DNA from: Archaeoglobus sp. JdFR-27
GTDB lineage: Archaea; Halobacteriota; Archaeoglobi; Archaeoglobales; Archaeoglobaceae
DNA: 36,561 bases
NCBI GenBank assembly: GCA_002011235.1
Contig: MTMO01000057.1
Span: 1-36,561, forward strand
Reading direction: 5' to 3'
The notes under the pieces are model-generated. The model ran no database searches. It saw nothing but the letters and a program-made list of their open reading frames with translations, and was not told where the DNA came from. Shown piece by piece: positions 16,615-25,444 of the stretch (the first letter of the stretch is position 1; the number at the start of each line of letters is the position of its first letter). Position numbers and translations under genes: made by a program.

Positions 16615-16926
16615 TTAATCAGTTAAACTCAAATCGATCCAATCAAAGTACTCCTTCAATCCATCATCAACGCCAAAGGCGCATATGCATGGGACGTTAT
16701 AGCTATGTAATTCCCTCACTTTCTTTCTTAGCTCCTTAAACTTCTCAGCTTTCGTTTTCAGAATCATCCCAACCTCTTCTGCCTCTTCAATTTTTCCTTC
16801 CCACCAGTACATCGATTTTATAGGGAACATGTTGATGCATGCAACAAGTTTGCTCTCAAGGAGTTCTCGAGAAAGCTTTTTTGCTTCCTCCTCATCACCT
16901 GCCGTAACGTATATGAACATGTACAT
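16615..16926 (-). CDS. cutA: CutA1 family protein
   Basis: This 103-residue protein has the complete CutA1 core: YVTAGDEEEAKKLSRELLESKLVACINM, marked here by VACINMFPI, then MYWWEGKIEEAEEVGMILKT and a C-terminal HSYNVPCICAF. The family forms very stable trimers and has been linked to divalent metal tolerance, but its true role is unsettled. GGAGGT lies 6 nt before ATG 16926, fixing the start. It is the first gene of a pair with the nucleotidyltransferase and is divergent from the site-2 protease. Confidence 0.95.
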   Translation of the reverse strand: MYMFIYVTAGDEEEAKKLSRELLESKLVACINMFPIKSMYWWEGKIEEAEEVGMILKTKAEKFKELRKKVRELHSYNVPCICAFGVDDGLKEYFDWIDLSLTD

Positions 16927-16974
16927 TCGACTACCTCCTGGAAATTTTGTAAAAAAGTCTCCGAGAGGTTAAAA

Positions 16975-18507
16975 ATGATTTCCCTAAACTGGATGATTGG
17001 AATTGGAATCTTCCTCGTTTACTGGTTAGTTGTTACCATCCTCAAATCAAAGAAAAAACTTGAAAAATACAATATAACCTCATATGGTCCTATTCTCCTT
17101 ATTAGAACTGAAAAAGGACTTAATTTGTTAGAAAGGATTGCAAAAAACAAATCTTTCTGGAGGAGATTAGCTGACTCAGGAGTTCCGGCCGTTTTTGCAG
17201 GAATGACCTTCATGTTCATCTTAATCATAATAACAGACTTCGTACTGTTTACAAACCCTCCTCCTCCTTCAGAACTTACAAATCCGAAAAATGTGCTCCT
17301 GATTCCAGGGATTAATGACTGGATCCCTCTTGAGTGGGGAATAATAGGATTGCTCGTAACTTTAGTCGTCCACGAATTCAGCCACGGAATCCTCTGCAGG
17401 GTTGAGGGAGTTAGGGTAAAATCAATGGGGGTCATACTTGCTTTGGTACCAATAGGGGGTTTTGCAGAACCGGATGAGGGCGAACTTATGAACAAAGAAA
17501 AAACAAACAGAGTCCAAAAGATAAGAATATTCTCTGCTGGAGTTATAAGCAACTTTATTGTTGCGTTTTTTGCCTTCGCACTTTTCTTCTACTTGCTCGG
17601 TTTCCTTACTCCAACTGTAACGGTATTGGGAGTCTATCAGGATTCACCAGCCTTTGGAGTCATAGAAGAAATGTCCATTGTAAAAGAAATTAACGGTATC
17701 AAGGTTGTTTATCCAGAGGATGTCGATCGGGCAATCAAATCGGATTGGTTAAGAATAACAGTCGAAAAAGATGGAGTGGCAAAAACGGTTGAACTCCAGA
17801 ACTTTGCAGGACCCAGAATTGTTGGCCTTATAAAGGGCTATCCAGCGATGGATGCTGGATTGAAAGAGGGCATGATCATCTATTCTGTCAATGGAGTCAG
17901 AACTTACTCGATAAGCTCATTCATCAACGTTATGAAGGAAACGAGACCTGGAGACATTGTTGACGTGGTTGTGTTTTACAACGATGAATTTCAGAATTTC
18001 AAGTTGAGGCTTGATAAACATCCATCGGCAAACTCAGGTTTTATGGGTGTTTCTGTTGAAGATCAGATTTCTGGAATGCGAATAGCCTATTCCAGCTTAA
18101 TCCTTGATTGGCTGAGATCAATTCCTTCCCAACTCTCCTCCCCCCGAGGATGGTTAACGATAATTTCGATGCCTTTAAATTTCAGAGGATTTGGCGATGA
18201 AAGTTCAGCCTTTTTCACGCCAGAAGGTTTCTGGAAGGATAAAGGGGAGAGTCTTTTCTACCTACTCAATATTCTTTACTGGGTGGGGTGGATCGATTTT
18301 TACGTCGGATTGTTTAACTGCTTACCAGCGATACCCTTAGATGGCGGGAGAGTCCTCCATGAAACGTTATCCTCGATTTTGACGAGGAGATTTGGAGAAA
18401 AAGGCGAGGAGATGTCCATGGCAGCAGGGAGAGTTCTTGCCTTCATAGTCTTCTCATCCCTCCTCCTTTCAATTCTAATTCCGAATCTCCAAGGATTAGG
18501 GAGTTAA
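16975..18507 (+). CDS. Site-2 protease-type membrane metalloprotease (M50) with PDZ domain
   Basis: This is a 510-residue intramembrane zinc protease. The first helix is at about residues 3-22 and the second at about 73-92. The zinc motif VVHEFSHGI (HExxH, about 135-143) lies in a membrane segment. A further helix at about 188-210 is followed by PDZ-like extracytoplasmic repeats (about 215-345, with GLIKGYPAMDAGLKEGMIIYSVNG motifs). The third zinc ligand is in NCLPAIPLDGGRVLHE (about 455-470), and a last helix ends the protein. It probably cleaves membrane-bound regulators or signal-peptide remnants; the substrate is unknown. GAGAGGTT lies 5 nt before the ATG. Confidence 0.9.
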   Translation: MISLNWMIGIGIFLVYWLVVTILKSKKKLEKYNITSYGPILLIRTEKGLNLLERIAKNKSFWRRLADSGVPAVFAGMTFMFILIIITDFVLFTNPPPPSELTNPKNVLLIPGINDWIPLEWGIIGLLVTLVVHEFSHGILCRVEGVRVKSMGVILALVPIGGFAEPDEGELMNKEKTNRVQKIRIFSAGVISNFIVAFFAFALFFYLLGFLTPTVTVLGVYQDSPAFGVIEEMSIVKEINGIKVVYPEDVDRAIKSDWLRITVEKDGVAKTVELQNFAGPRIVGLIKGYPAMDAGLKEGMIIYSVNGVRTYSISSFINVMKETRPGDIVDVVVFYNDEFQNFKLRLDKHPSANSGFMGVSVEDQISGMRIAYSSLILDWLRSIPSQLSSPRGWLTIISMPLNFRGFGDESSAFFTPEGFWKDKGESLFYLLNILYWVGWIDFYVGLFNCLPAIPLDGGRVLHETLSSILTRRFGEKGEEMSMAAGRVLAFIVFSSLLLSILIPNLQGLGS

Positions 18508-18523
18508 AATTAGGGGGTTAAAA
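18496..18523 (+). repeat. 14-nt direct repeat spanning the site-2 protease stop codon
   Basis: TTAGGGAGTTAAAA (18496-18509) is followed immediately by TTAGGGGGTTAAAA with one mismatch, then weaker GAGTTAAA and CAGTTAAG echoes. The first copy contains the TAA stop. The rest of 18524-18636 is AT-rich spacer between convergent genes, with no frame I can support. Confidence 0.6.
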
Positions 18524-18636
18524 AGAGTTAAATAATCAGTTAAGTGATTGGGTAGAGGTTTAAAAGGTTTAAGACTTGAAAAACTAAAAATTAAATGGCT
18601 AGGGGAAAATCGAAGTAATCTATATGACTTAAGAAT

Positions 18637-19599
18637 TCACTTCCTACTCTTTGTTTCAGCCTTCGTTTCAGTCTCAGCTTTAGCCTCTTCAACTTCCTTA
18701 GTTTTCTCAGCTTCTTCAGCATTCTCCGATTCTTTAATTTCTTCAGCTGCTGTGTTTTCTACACCCTTAAATTCTTTTTCTTCGGCTTTTTCAGCAATTT
18801 CAGCCATTTCAGTCTCTTCAGCTTCAGCTCCTTCAGTCACTTTACTTTTAGTTTCCTTTGCTTCCTCAGTCTTTACAGTTTTTCCAGGCTCTTTTCTTTC
18901 CTCAATTTTTTCCTCAGGTCTTGGGTATCTCTCTACAAATTCAACCTCATTTATGTCCTTAAAATGTTTGAAGATTTCTTCCAAGGCTCTGAACTTCCCT
19001 AAAAGGAAAAACTGATCAAAACTTGCACCTCTGGGAACTTCCACTATTACCTTCCCTTCCTCAATCCTTGCATCAACTTCTTTCACGGTATGGAGAAGGA
19101 AAATAGCTTTGATTTTCTCTATTGGATCCTCTATTTTTTCTTTGATTTCGACATCAAAAATTATTTTTTTGCCTGCGTAAGGATGGTTGAAGTCAACAAC
19201 AGCTCTTCTCCCTATGACTCTCTCTACAGTGCCATATCTGTCCCCCACTTGAATTCTTTGCCCTGGAACGGGTCTTTCTTTTAATTTCGTCAGTGTGATG
19301 ATGTCTTTATTATCCGGATCGTATTTACCAAACGCCTTCTCCGGTTCAACTTCAATGGTACCTTTAAACCCGACTTCTTTACCCACCAAAGCTTCGTCAA
19401 GACCTTCGATAACGTGTCTCTCTCCAACTACAACTACTATGTCTCCGTACCTTGCTTTGTCACTAAGGCCGGCTTCCTTTGCAACTTCTTCGTCAGTTGA
19501 ATCAATAATCGTGCCATCTTCCAGTTTAGCCGTATAACTTAATTTGATGAATTCTCCCTTACCAATCTCTTTACTGGCCGCTTCACTCTCTACTACCAT
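18637..19599 (-). CDS. FKBP-type peptidyl-prolyl isomerase with long acidic tail
   Basis: This is a protein-folding prolyl isomerase and chaperone of the long archaeal (SlyD-like) type, 320 residues. The FKBP domain (about 12-95, 135-155) has KLSYTAKLEDGTIIDST, cited by its DGTIIDST motif, and VVVGERHVIEGLDEALVG, cited by VIEGLDEAL. An insert-in-flap domain and a C-terminal KVIVEVPRGASFDQF domain follow. The last about 70 residues are a Glu/Lys/Ala low-complexity tail ending KAETKSRK. Start: ATG 19599 has GGTGAT 4 nt upstream; the GTG of the longer frame lies inside that ribosome site. It is divergent from the CYTH gene. Confidence 0.93.
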   Translation of the reverse strand: MVVESEAASKEIGKGEFIKLSYTAKLEDGTIIDSTDEEVAKEAGLSDKARYGDIVVVVGERHVIEGLDEALVGKEVGFKGTIEVEPEKAFGKYDPDNKDIITLTKLKERPVPGQRIQVGDRYGTVERVIGRRAVVDFNHPYAGKKIIFDVEIKEKIEDPIEKIKAIFLLHTVKEVDARIEEGKVIVEVPRGASFDQFFLLGKFRALEEIFKHFKDINEVEFVERYPRPEEKIEERKEPGKTVKTEEAKETKSKVTEGAEAEETEMAEIAEKAEEKEFKGVENTAAEEIKESENAEEAEKTKEVEEAKAETETKAETKSRK

Positions 19600-19608
19600 G
19601 GTAATCAC

Positions 19609-19645
19609 CAGTTTTTTATACTGCCGGTGATGGGTATAAAAAGGT
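19609..19645. promoter_or_regulatory. Divergent promoter region, FKBP / CYTH genes
   Basis: Two TATA-like boxes overlap on both strands. TTTTTTATA (19611-19619, plus) sits about 35-43 nt before the CYTH ATG. CTTTTTATA (19644-19636, minus) sits about 40 nt before the FKBP ATG. Each would leave a short leader containing the GGTG-type ribosome site. Confidence 0.4.
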
Positions 19646-19653
19646 TGGTGTAC

Positions 19654-20217
19654 ATGAGAGGAGAGCTTGAAATAGAGGCAAAATTTAAGCTGGAAAGAGT
19701 TGAAGATGTGGAAAAAAAGGTAAAGAGGATTGCTGATTTTGTTATCGACAAAATTGAGGAAGATATCTATTTTAATTCCGAATTTAGAGATTTTTCAAAG
19801 TCTGACGAGGCCATCAGGTTGAGAAAAGATGTTGAAGGGGTTTCTCTCACCTATAAAGGACCAAAAATCGATAAGGATACCAAAGCTCGAGAGGAGATAA
19901 AGGTTAGAATATTTCCAGAAGACTATGAGAGAATGATCGATATACTTGAAAAAATCGGACTGAAGAAGTTTGCAAAGGTGAGAAAGAGGAGAAAAATCTA
20001 CAGGAAAGGCAATATACTAATCTGCATAGACAGCCTAGAAGGGTTGGGAGACTTCATAGAGATCGAAGTTGAAGATTTAGATCTAGAAAAGGCTAAAGCT
20101 GAGATATTTAAACTTGTAAAAATTCTAGGAATTGAGAAAGCAGAAAACATAAGAAAATCATATCTAGAGCTGCTAATCAAGTCAGGATTGTTAAATACTT
20201 CAAATGACTTCAAATAA
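19654..20217 (+). CDS. CYTH-domain protein (CyaB / thiamine triphosphatase superfamily)
   Basis: This is a 187-residue single-domain triphosphate tunnel metalloenzyme. The N-terminal ExExK signature is ELEIEAKF, followed by SDEAIRLRKD, SLTYKGPK and KVRKRRKIYRKGN. Late acidic residues are FIEIEVEDL. The alternating acidic and basic strands line the tunnel that binds triphosphate substrates; archaeal members are annotated class IV adenylate cyclase-like, but the actual substrate is unknown. ATG 19654 is preferred to the GTG/ATG at 19627/19630 because GGTTGGTG lies 3 nt upstream and the protein then begins as its relatives do. It converges with the phosphoesterase after 10 nt. Confidence 0.88.
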   Translation: MRGELEIEAKFKLERVEDVEKKVKRIADFVIDKIEEDIYFNSEFRDFSKSDEAIRLRKDVEGVSLTYKGPKIDKDTKAREEIKVRIFPEDYERMIDILEKIGLKKFAKVRKRRKIYRKGNILICIDSLEGLGDFIEIEVEDLDLEKAKAEIFKLVKILGIEKAENIRKSYLELLIKSGLLNTSNDFK

Positions 20218-20227
20218 ATCTAAAAAC

Positions 20228-20860
20228 CTAAACTCTTCCCATCTCAACTGAAAAACTATCCAAATCTAAGATTGCAAAGTATCCGCCCATTGCAGGACCT
20301 GGATTTACAACCAAAGGACTTCCCTCAACCTTTCCTCTAGCTTCATGAATGTGTCCGCAGAGAATTACATCGAAGTTATCTGAGATCTCCCTTATTGCTC
20401 TGCAACCAGCATTCACATTGCTGTAAGTTCTGTCAAGGATCCCATGAGGTGGGCAGTGGGAAACGAGAATGTTTTTAGTACTATATCGAAAATTTTTGAC
20501 AAATTCCCTTATTTCCTCCTCTGAATATTCAGAGGGTGTGAAAAAAGGTGTGAAGTTGGATCCTCCCACACCGTGGATCGTATATTCTCCTAATGAGGTG
20601 CTTTTACCATGGATCAGCTTAACTTCTACCTCTTCAAACAGCTCAAGTGTTGCAGGAGGATCACAGTTTCCATGAACTGCAATACATTCCATCCCATACT
20701 CATCCAGCAGCCTATCAAATTTGAACAAATCCAATGGCTTGAAGTGAGTGATATCTCCACATGCAAATGCTCCTTTTATTTTTTCATTGGTTGCAACTTC
20801 TAGGATTTTCGCAAGCTGTCTAAAACCGGAATGTACGTCCGAGATCACCAGAAGTCTCAT
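20228..20860 (-). CDS. YfcE/MJ0936-like metallophosphoesterase
   Basis: This is a 210-residue calcineurin-like phosphoesterase. The metal-binding blocks appear in order: LVISDVHS (D-x-H), FACGDITH (G-D-x-x-x), VHGNCDP (GNC/HD), LVSHCPPHG, and CGHIHEA (GHxH). The single-domain size and the VNPGPAMGGYFAI ending are typical of archaeal YfcE-like phosphodiesterases, which cleave model phosphodiesters in vitro. The physiological substrate is unknown. The ATG at 20860 starts directly at the conserved beta strand; the TTG 12 nt upstream adds only four residues. Confidence 0.9.
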   Translation of the reverse strand: MRLLVISDVHSGFRQLAKILEVATNEKIKGAFACGDITHFKPLDLFKFDRLLDEYGMECIAVHGNCDPPATLELFEEVEVKLIHGKSTSLGEYTIHGVGGSNFTPFFTPSEYSEEEIREFVKNFRYSTKNILVSHCPPHGILDRTYSNVNAGCRAIREISDNFDVILCGHIHEARGKVEGSPLVVNPGPAMGGYFAILDLDSFSVEMGRV

Positions 20861-20890
20861 ACAATAAATCAAATCAAATTTATAAAAAAT

Positions 20891-22117
20891 TTAATCGAGA
20901 ACAAACACATCCCCGTTGTTTGGTGCATAAGACTCTATTCCAATTTCCTCTCTAATCCAAGAGGCAAATTCCTCTGTATTCTCTCCATGGACGGTGAAAA
21001 CAATTTCTGCTCCCTTGTCGGCTGCAACTTCCACAACCCTTTTCAGCTGGGAGTCATCGGCATGGGCTGAGAAGTCGTACTGCTCAATCTCCATCCTGAG
21101 CTTCACGGTTCTGTGGCCCAGATTTATCATTCCCTTGCTAAGAGCCATCTCTCCATTCGTTCCGTCAACCTGATAGCCGGTGAGGATTATCTTCGATTTT
21201 TCGTCGTTGTAAAGCCTAGAGATATAGAATAAAGCCGGTCCTCCGTTGAGCATCCCTGCAGTCGTGACTATGGCTGCTGGCTCCTCAAGAATCTTCTCTC
21301 TTTTACCCCTTTCAACGATCTTAGCCTTTTTTACAGCTTTTCTTAGATTCTTGGCATTCTTTATATATCTGGGGTACCTCTCAAGTATCCTGCCAACTTC
21401 CTTGCCCATTCCATCAAGATACGGAGTTATGCCAAATTTGTTGAGAATCATCAGAACTTCCTGAGTCCTCCCAACGGCAAAGGCAGGAATTATTGCATGC
21501 CCACCTCTATCCAACGTTTCAATCACAGATTCCACGAATTTTTTCTCCAGTTCCTTTCTTTCCGGATGTTCAACTCCAAAATATGTGCTTTCAACGATAA
21601 GGATGTCTGTTTCTGGATAGCTCAGATCTGCTGGGCTGAGGAGTCTAGTATCTTCCAGTTTGATGTCACCAGTATACAGAATGTTGAAATTTTTAGACAG
21701 ATGAATGCTTGCACTTCCTGGGATGTGGCCGGCATTTAGGAAGACGGCCTCCCAGCCATCGACCTCGAAAGTTTCGTTGTAGGGTATCTCGATTGTATTG
21801 CTCTCAAACTGCATGAACTCCCTTTTACCGTAGGGGGGTGTTTCCATTATATTTAAGGAGTCTTTCAGCAGGATGTGGGAAAGATCCCTCGTTGGAGGAG
21901 TCATGTAAACAAATGGATCATAATACATAAGGTTCGGCGCCACTCCAACGTGATCTAAATGCCCGTGGGAGATTATTACGCATTTTGGAGAGACTCCGTT
22001 AAGTGGATACTCTGGCGGGTCTGAAGGTTTCATCCCGTAATCCAGAACGATTGAATCCACCACTACGGCTGAACGTCCTACTTCTCTGCAACCTCCAAGG
22101 AAATTTATTACTGTCAC
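20891..22117 (-). CDS. Archaeal beta-CASP metallo-beta-lactamase RNase (aCPSF2/RNase J-like)
   Basis: This 408-residue nuclease is of the metallo-beta-lactamase/beta-CASP family. The metal motif is SHGHLDHVG (about residues 50-58). Further motifs are LNAGHIPGSASIHL, YTGDIKLEDTRLL (motif 4) and the beta-CASP insert with IPAFAVGRTQEVL, VTTAGMLNGGPAL, GYQVDGTNGEMAL and FSAHADDSQL. There is no N-terminal KH domain, which excludes aCPSF1. The family cleaves or trims RNA; the choice between the aCPSF2 and aRNase J clades needs phylogeny. No clear ribosome site; the AT-rich upstream region has a TTTATATTTATT-like element on the minus strand (22136-22150) that could be a promoter. Confidence 0.9.
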   Translation of the reverse strand: MTVINFLGGCREVGRSAVVVDSIVLDYGMKPSDPPEYPLNGVSPKCVIISHGHLDHVGVAPNLMYYDPFVYMTPPTRDLSHILLKDSLNIMETPPYGKREFMQFESNTIEIPYNETFEVDGWEAVFLNAGHIPGSASIHLSKNFNILYTGDIKLEDTRLLSPADLSYPETDILIVESTYFGVEHPERKELEKKFVESVIETLDRGGHAIIPAFAVGRTQEVLMILNKFGITPYLDGMGKEVGRILERYPRYIKNAKNLRKAVKKAKIVERGKREKILEEPAAIVTTAGMLNGGPALFYISRLYNDEKSKIILTGYQVDGTNGEMALSKGMINLGHRTVKLRMEIEQYDFSAHADDSQLKRVVEVAADKGAEIVFTVHGENTEEFASWIREEIGIESYAPNNGDVFVLD

Positions 22118-22252
22118 TCCTATAAGCTCAAATTTTGCTTAATAAATATATTTCGGTGTTCTTAATTTTTATTGAAAACCTAAACCATCCCAATACTTTG
22201 CTCTACCAAATTATCGCCAACTATTTAATATCCTATGTAGGGAAAGCTGATA

Positions 22253-22786
22253 ATGGAAGTCTACGTTCTCAGACTCGGACACAGACCGGATAGGGATAAG
22301 CGAATATCAACACATGTGGCACTTACGGCAAGAGCTCTGGGTGCGAAAGGGATATACTTCAGCTGCTTTGATGTAGGGGTTTTCGATTCTGTGAGGGATG
22401 TGGTTTCAAGATGGGGTGGGGACTTTTTCATTGAAGAAGTGAACTGGAGAAAATTGCTGATGGGTTTCGATGGAATTAAAGTCCATCTGACGATGTACGG
22501 CATACCGCTGCCTGAAAAATTGGACGAGATCAAGAAGGCCGAGAAGCTTCTGGTTGTTGTTGGAGCTGAGAAGGTTCCGGCTGAGATTTACGAACTCTGC
22601 GATTACAACATCTCGATAGGAAACCAGCCCCACAGCGAGGTTGCAGCCTTGGCAATATTCCTTGACAGGATTCTAGACAAGACTTTCGACATAAAATTCG
22701 AGGATGCAAAGCTCGAGATAGTTCCCTCTGAAAGGAGGAAGGTTGTTAGGGAACTGAAGGAGGAAAAAGCATACGACGATCTTTGA
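22253..22786 (+). CDS. tRNA (cytidine(56)-2'-O)-methyltransferase aTrm56
   Basis: This SPOUT-class methyltransferase acts on C56 in the T loop of archaeal tRNAs. The 177-residue protein begins [21 protein letters not shown], cited by its [12 protein letters not shown] motif, which is diagnostic for the family. It has [11 protein letters not shown] and [14 protein letters not shown], and the knot region is [21 protein letters not shown], cited by [23 protein letters not shown] box about 24 nt before the ATG suggests a leaderless mRNA. It is followed 75 nt later by the DsrE-like gene. Confidence 0.95.
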   Translation: MEVYVLRLGHRPDRDKRISTHVALTARALGAKGIYFSCFDVGVFDSVRDVVSRWGGDFFIEEVNWRKLLMGFDGIKVHLTMYGIPLPEKLDEIKKAEKLLVVVGAEKVPAEIYELCDYNISIGNQPHSEVAALAIFLDRILDKTFDIKFEDAKLEIVPSERRKVVRELKEEKAYDDL

Positions 22787-22861
22787 TTAAAAATTTGGAT
22801 TTATTTCTGCGATCTTCAATCCTATTACAATAAAAATGTATACCTTCATTTCAAACCAAAC

Positions 22862-23194
22862 ATGGCAAAGCTTTTGGCTATAATCTCCAGCGGAAAAGAG
22901 GCAAAGGAGAGGGCTTTGGTAGGAGTTTTGTTTGCAACGAACTCGATGAAGTATAAATGGGCAGACGAGGTAGAGATAGTTTTCTTTGGCCCATCCCAAG
23001 ACTTGCTAATTGAAGATGAAAGTTTCAGAGAAACCGTTCTATCCTCCATCGGTGAGTACAAACCCCTTGTTTGCAGGTTTGTTTCAGAAATTAAGGGGCA
23101 TCCAATGGAGAAACTTGAATTTGCAAGGGTTGAATATGTGGGAAGCATCATAAACCGTCTCATTAACGATGGTTTTATTCCTCTCGTTTTCTAA
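22862..23194 (+). CDS. DsrE-family protein
   Basis: This 110-residue protein has the DsrE/F fold: an N-terminal strand and helix (LLAIISSGKEAKERALVGVLFA), cited by SSGKEAKERAL, a second strand VEIVFFGPSQDLL and a C-terminal DGFIPLVF. DsrE proteins take part in sulfur relay or, in other members, have unknown roles. Only two Cys-free segments surround the single Cys in LVCRFVSE, so a sulfur-carrier role is uncertain. An ATGTATACC box about 25 nt upstream fits a leaderless start. It precedes the exported gene set but has its own promoter. Confidence 0.75.
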   Translation: MAKLLAIISSGKEAKERALVGVLFATNSMKYKWADEVEIVFFGPSQDLLIEDESFRETVLSSIGEYKPLVCRFVSEIKGHPMEKLEFARVEYVGSIINRLINDGFIPLVF

Positions 23195-23235
23195 TTTTTT
23201 AATCAAATTTACTTTACTAAAAATCAAAAAAAGTT

Positions 23236-23265
23236 AAATTTATATAGTTGGGGCTTTTTAAAGCC
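23236..23265 (+). promoter_or_regulatory. TATA box plus perfect inverted repeat before the exported gene set
   Basis: AAATTTATAT (23236-23245) is a good TATA box about 29 nt before ATG 23270. Between it and the ATG lies a perfect inverted repeat, GGCTTT-TT-AAAGCC (23252-23265). At that position a bound protein would block transcription start, so it is a candidate operator. It could instead be a tiny 5' hairpin. Confidence 0.5.
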
Positions 23266-23269
23266 GAAC

Positions 23270-25444
23270 ATGAATGTAAAGGTTACTGTATTCCTCACGT
23301 TGTTTATACTCGCAACGGCTGTATCAGTGGTAAACTCTTCAGCCTCGATGTTTCACGTAACTAGAGACGGAAACTTCTCCGATTCCGGTCCAAAGAGCTC
23401 AGATATCTTTTTTGAAGTTGAACTGAGTGGCTTGATCGATGCATCTCCAGTAGTTGACGGAAACGCCGTTTATGTATCGAACTGGTACGGATGGGGGAGC
23501 TGGAATCCCGGATTTTACAGTATCGATGCGCTAACGGGAGAGATTATATGGATAAACAGCCAGATAAACGGTTCTTCCTCAGCAGCCATATCAGGCAATC
23601 GAATCTTCGTAGGCTCCTTAGATGGATACCTAAACTGCCTCAACACCAGCAACGGAGAGATCATATGGAGGAAAAAGATTGAGGACAATCCAGAGTGGTG
23701 GGGGGTAGCCTCTTCTCCCCTTATCTATAACTCAACTGTTTACGTTGTATCATTCTCAGATGGAACTCTCCATGCTTTCGATTTTGATGGAAATGAGAAA
23801 TGGAACTTCTCTACGGGTTCAAGTCCACATTACACCTCTCCTTCAGCCTTTGACGACAAGATATACTTCGTTGGAAAGAAAGGAGACGAAATGGCAGTTT
23901 ACTGCTTGAATGAAAGTGGAGGCGTTCTTTGGAGTACCGAAATAGGCACAACGGATAGTAGCCCAGCCATAGCTGATGGGATCGTGTTCATACCATCATC
24001 AGACAAATTGTATGCGATCAACGCCAGTAACGGAAATATAATGTGGAACTATTCAATACAAGGCAGCATGTCATCGCCCGCAATAGCTTACGGAAAGGTA
24101 TTCGTGGGGACAAGGGACGGCAAGCTCATCTGCCTAAATGAGAGCGGCAAAGAAGAGTGGGTATTCACCGCCAACGGGAAGATAGACTCATCCCCTGCCT
24201 ACGCCGACGGTGTGGTTTACTTTGCAACGAACACCAGAAACGGAACGATTTATGCTTTGAATGCGACAAACGGGGAAGTTTTATGGAAGTATGCCTTAAA
24301 TCCACCCGAAGGACTGTATTACAACGTGATGTCCTCCCCGTACATCTACGATGGACGGCTCTATATAGGAGCTGATGATGGAAAACTCAGATGCTTCGGA
24401 GAACAAATCTTGTGGGAGGATGAGGTTGACCTCTCCCCTGGAGAAAGAACGCTTGACAATGGTGTACAGATAGATAATTTCTCCGCCCTTTCAGCCCTGA
24501 TTGCAGCATCGGAGAAGGGGAACTTCAACGTGACAGTCGTAAACTCAAGCTGGGGACTATACGTTAGCAGCATAGCCGACATACAGCCGGAGAACAACCA
24601 CTATTGGCTGTACGTTGTTAACGGAGAAGCTCCAAGCATTGGTGCGGCAGACTATATCGTAGAGGAGAACGATACGGTAGAGTTCTACTTCGGTCCATGG
24701 GATGTGAGTCATGAGAAAGCAAGATACAGGATCATCATACACGTTAACCTCACGAACGTGCTCCACAAGGTGAGCGTCAGCCTTAGCCCCGGCAACGTGA
24801 CAGTTTTCAGCGGCTCCAACAGCTACTCTATAGGAAACTTCACGGCACTGGGTGCTTTAGATGGGGCAAGCAAAAAGGCCGGATTCTCGTATGCAGTCAG
24901 TGATACCTATTACGACTCCTTTGGCCTGTTCGTAACCTCGATCGCAGGAATCGAGAACCAAGGATTCTCCGGATGGATGTACCAGGTGAACGATGTAGTT
25001 CCATCTGTCGCAGCAGATAAGTACGGGGTTAAAAACGGGGATGTGGTGTGGTGGTACTACTCAACCTCGATGAACGACACACCGAAAACCGCTCCAGCGG
25101 TAATCGAGGTGGTCATCAGCGCACCGGATGTTGTAATAGATGATCTGAAGGTTACTAGTGCCCAAAGAGGCGGAAACGCCACAGCCACGATAAACATCAC
25201 TGCTGTAACTCCAGGATGGTACGTTTTGGTTGCGAGTGGAATTAATACAGCAGGAGACTACATCGCTGGAATTAGCACTGTCAGGCTTGAACAGTCAGAG
25301 AATTTAAGTGTCCCGGTAATAATTCCGATCCCAACTCAGATTTCTGAAGGGATTTACTCAATCTATGTCGGAGTTTACAGACTCTCTGGCTATCCAGACA
25401 ACCTAATCTCCTACAAAGGACCGGTCAGCTGTGAGGTGAGGTGA
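23270..25444 (+). CDS. Exported PQQ-type beta-propeller protein with two DUF4430 domains
   Basis: This is a 724-residue secreted protein. Residues about 1-26 are a signal peptide (hydrophobic TVFLTLFILATAVSVV). About eight PQQ/PQL-type blades follow (about 45-380), each of the form SSPAxxxGxVYVG...LYALNxxNGExxW. Examples are SSPAIAYGKVFVGTRDGKL and SSPAYADGVVYFATN. Two DUF4430 domains come next: about 400-485 (LSALIAASEKGNF to DTVEFYFGPW) and about 515-605 (LGALDGASKKAGF, GWMYQVND, GDVVWWYY). A final beta-sandwich (about 620-724) ends without a sorting signal. The propeller probably binds proteins or ligand rather than catalysing anything. Its stop overlaps the next ATG by 1 nt (TGATG), so the two are translated together. 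Confidence 0.85.
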   Translation: MNVKVTVFLTLFILATAVSVVNSSASMFHVTRDGNFSDSGPKSSDIFFEVELSGLIDASPVVDGNAVYVSNWYGWGSWNPGFYSIDALTGEIIWINSQINGSSSAAISGNRIFVGSLDGYLNCLNTSNGEIIWRKKIEDNPEWWGVASSPLIYNSTVYVVSFSDGTLHAFDFDGNEKWNFSTGSSPHYTSPSAFDDKIYFVGKKGDEMAVYCLNESGGVLWSTEIGTTDSSPAIADGIVFIPSSDKLYAINASNGNIMWNYSIQGSMSSPAIAYGKVFVGTRDGKLICLNESGKEEWVFTANGKIDSSPAYADGVVYFATNTRNGTIYALNATNGEVLWKYALNPPEGLYYNVMSSPYIYDGRLYIGADDGKLRCFGEQILWEDEVDLSPGERTLDNGVQIDNFSALSALIAASEKGNFNVTVVNSSWGLYVSSIADIQPENNHYWLYVVNGEAPSIGAADYIVEENDTVEFYFGPWDVSHEKARYRIIIHVNLTNVLHKVSVSLSPGNVTVFSGSNSYSIGNFTALGALDGASKKAGFSYAVSDTYYDSFGLFVTSIAGIENQGFSGWMYQVNDVVPSVAADKYGVKNGDVVWWYYSTSMNDTPKTAPAVIEVVISAPDVVIDDLKVTSAQRGGNATATINITAVTPGWYVLVASGINTAGDYIAGISTVRLEQSENLSVPVIIPIPTQISEGIYSIYVGVYRLSGYPDNLISYKGPVSCEVR

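Noticed and set aside
15912-16926. MNT/HEPN-type toxin-antitoxin pair
   Set aside because: The partner of the nucleotidyltransferase is a clear CutA1, not a HEPN protein, and the nucleotidyltransferase is longer than MNT antitoxins.
23195-23269. Cobalamin riboswitch upstream of the exported gene set
   Set aside because: The spacer is only 75 nt, with a TATA box and a small inverted repeat. There is no room for a riboswitch and no B12-box.
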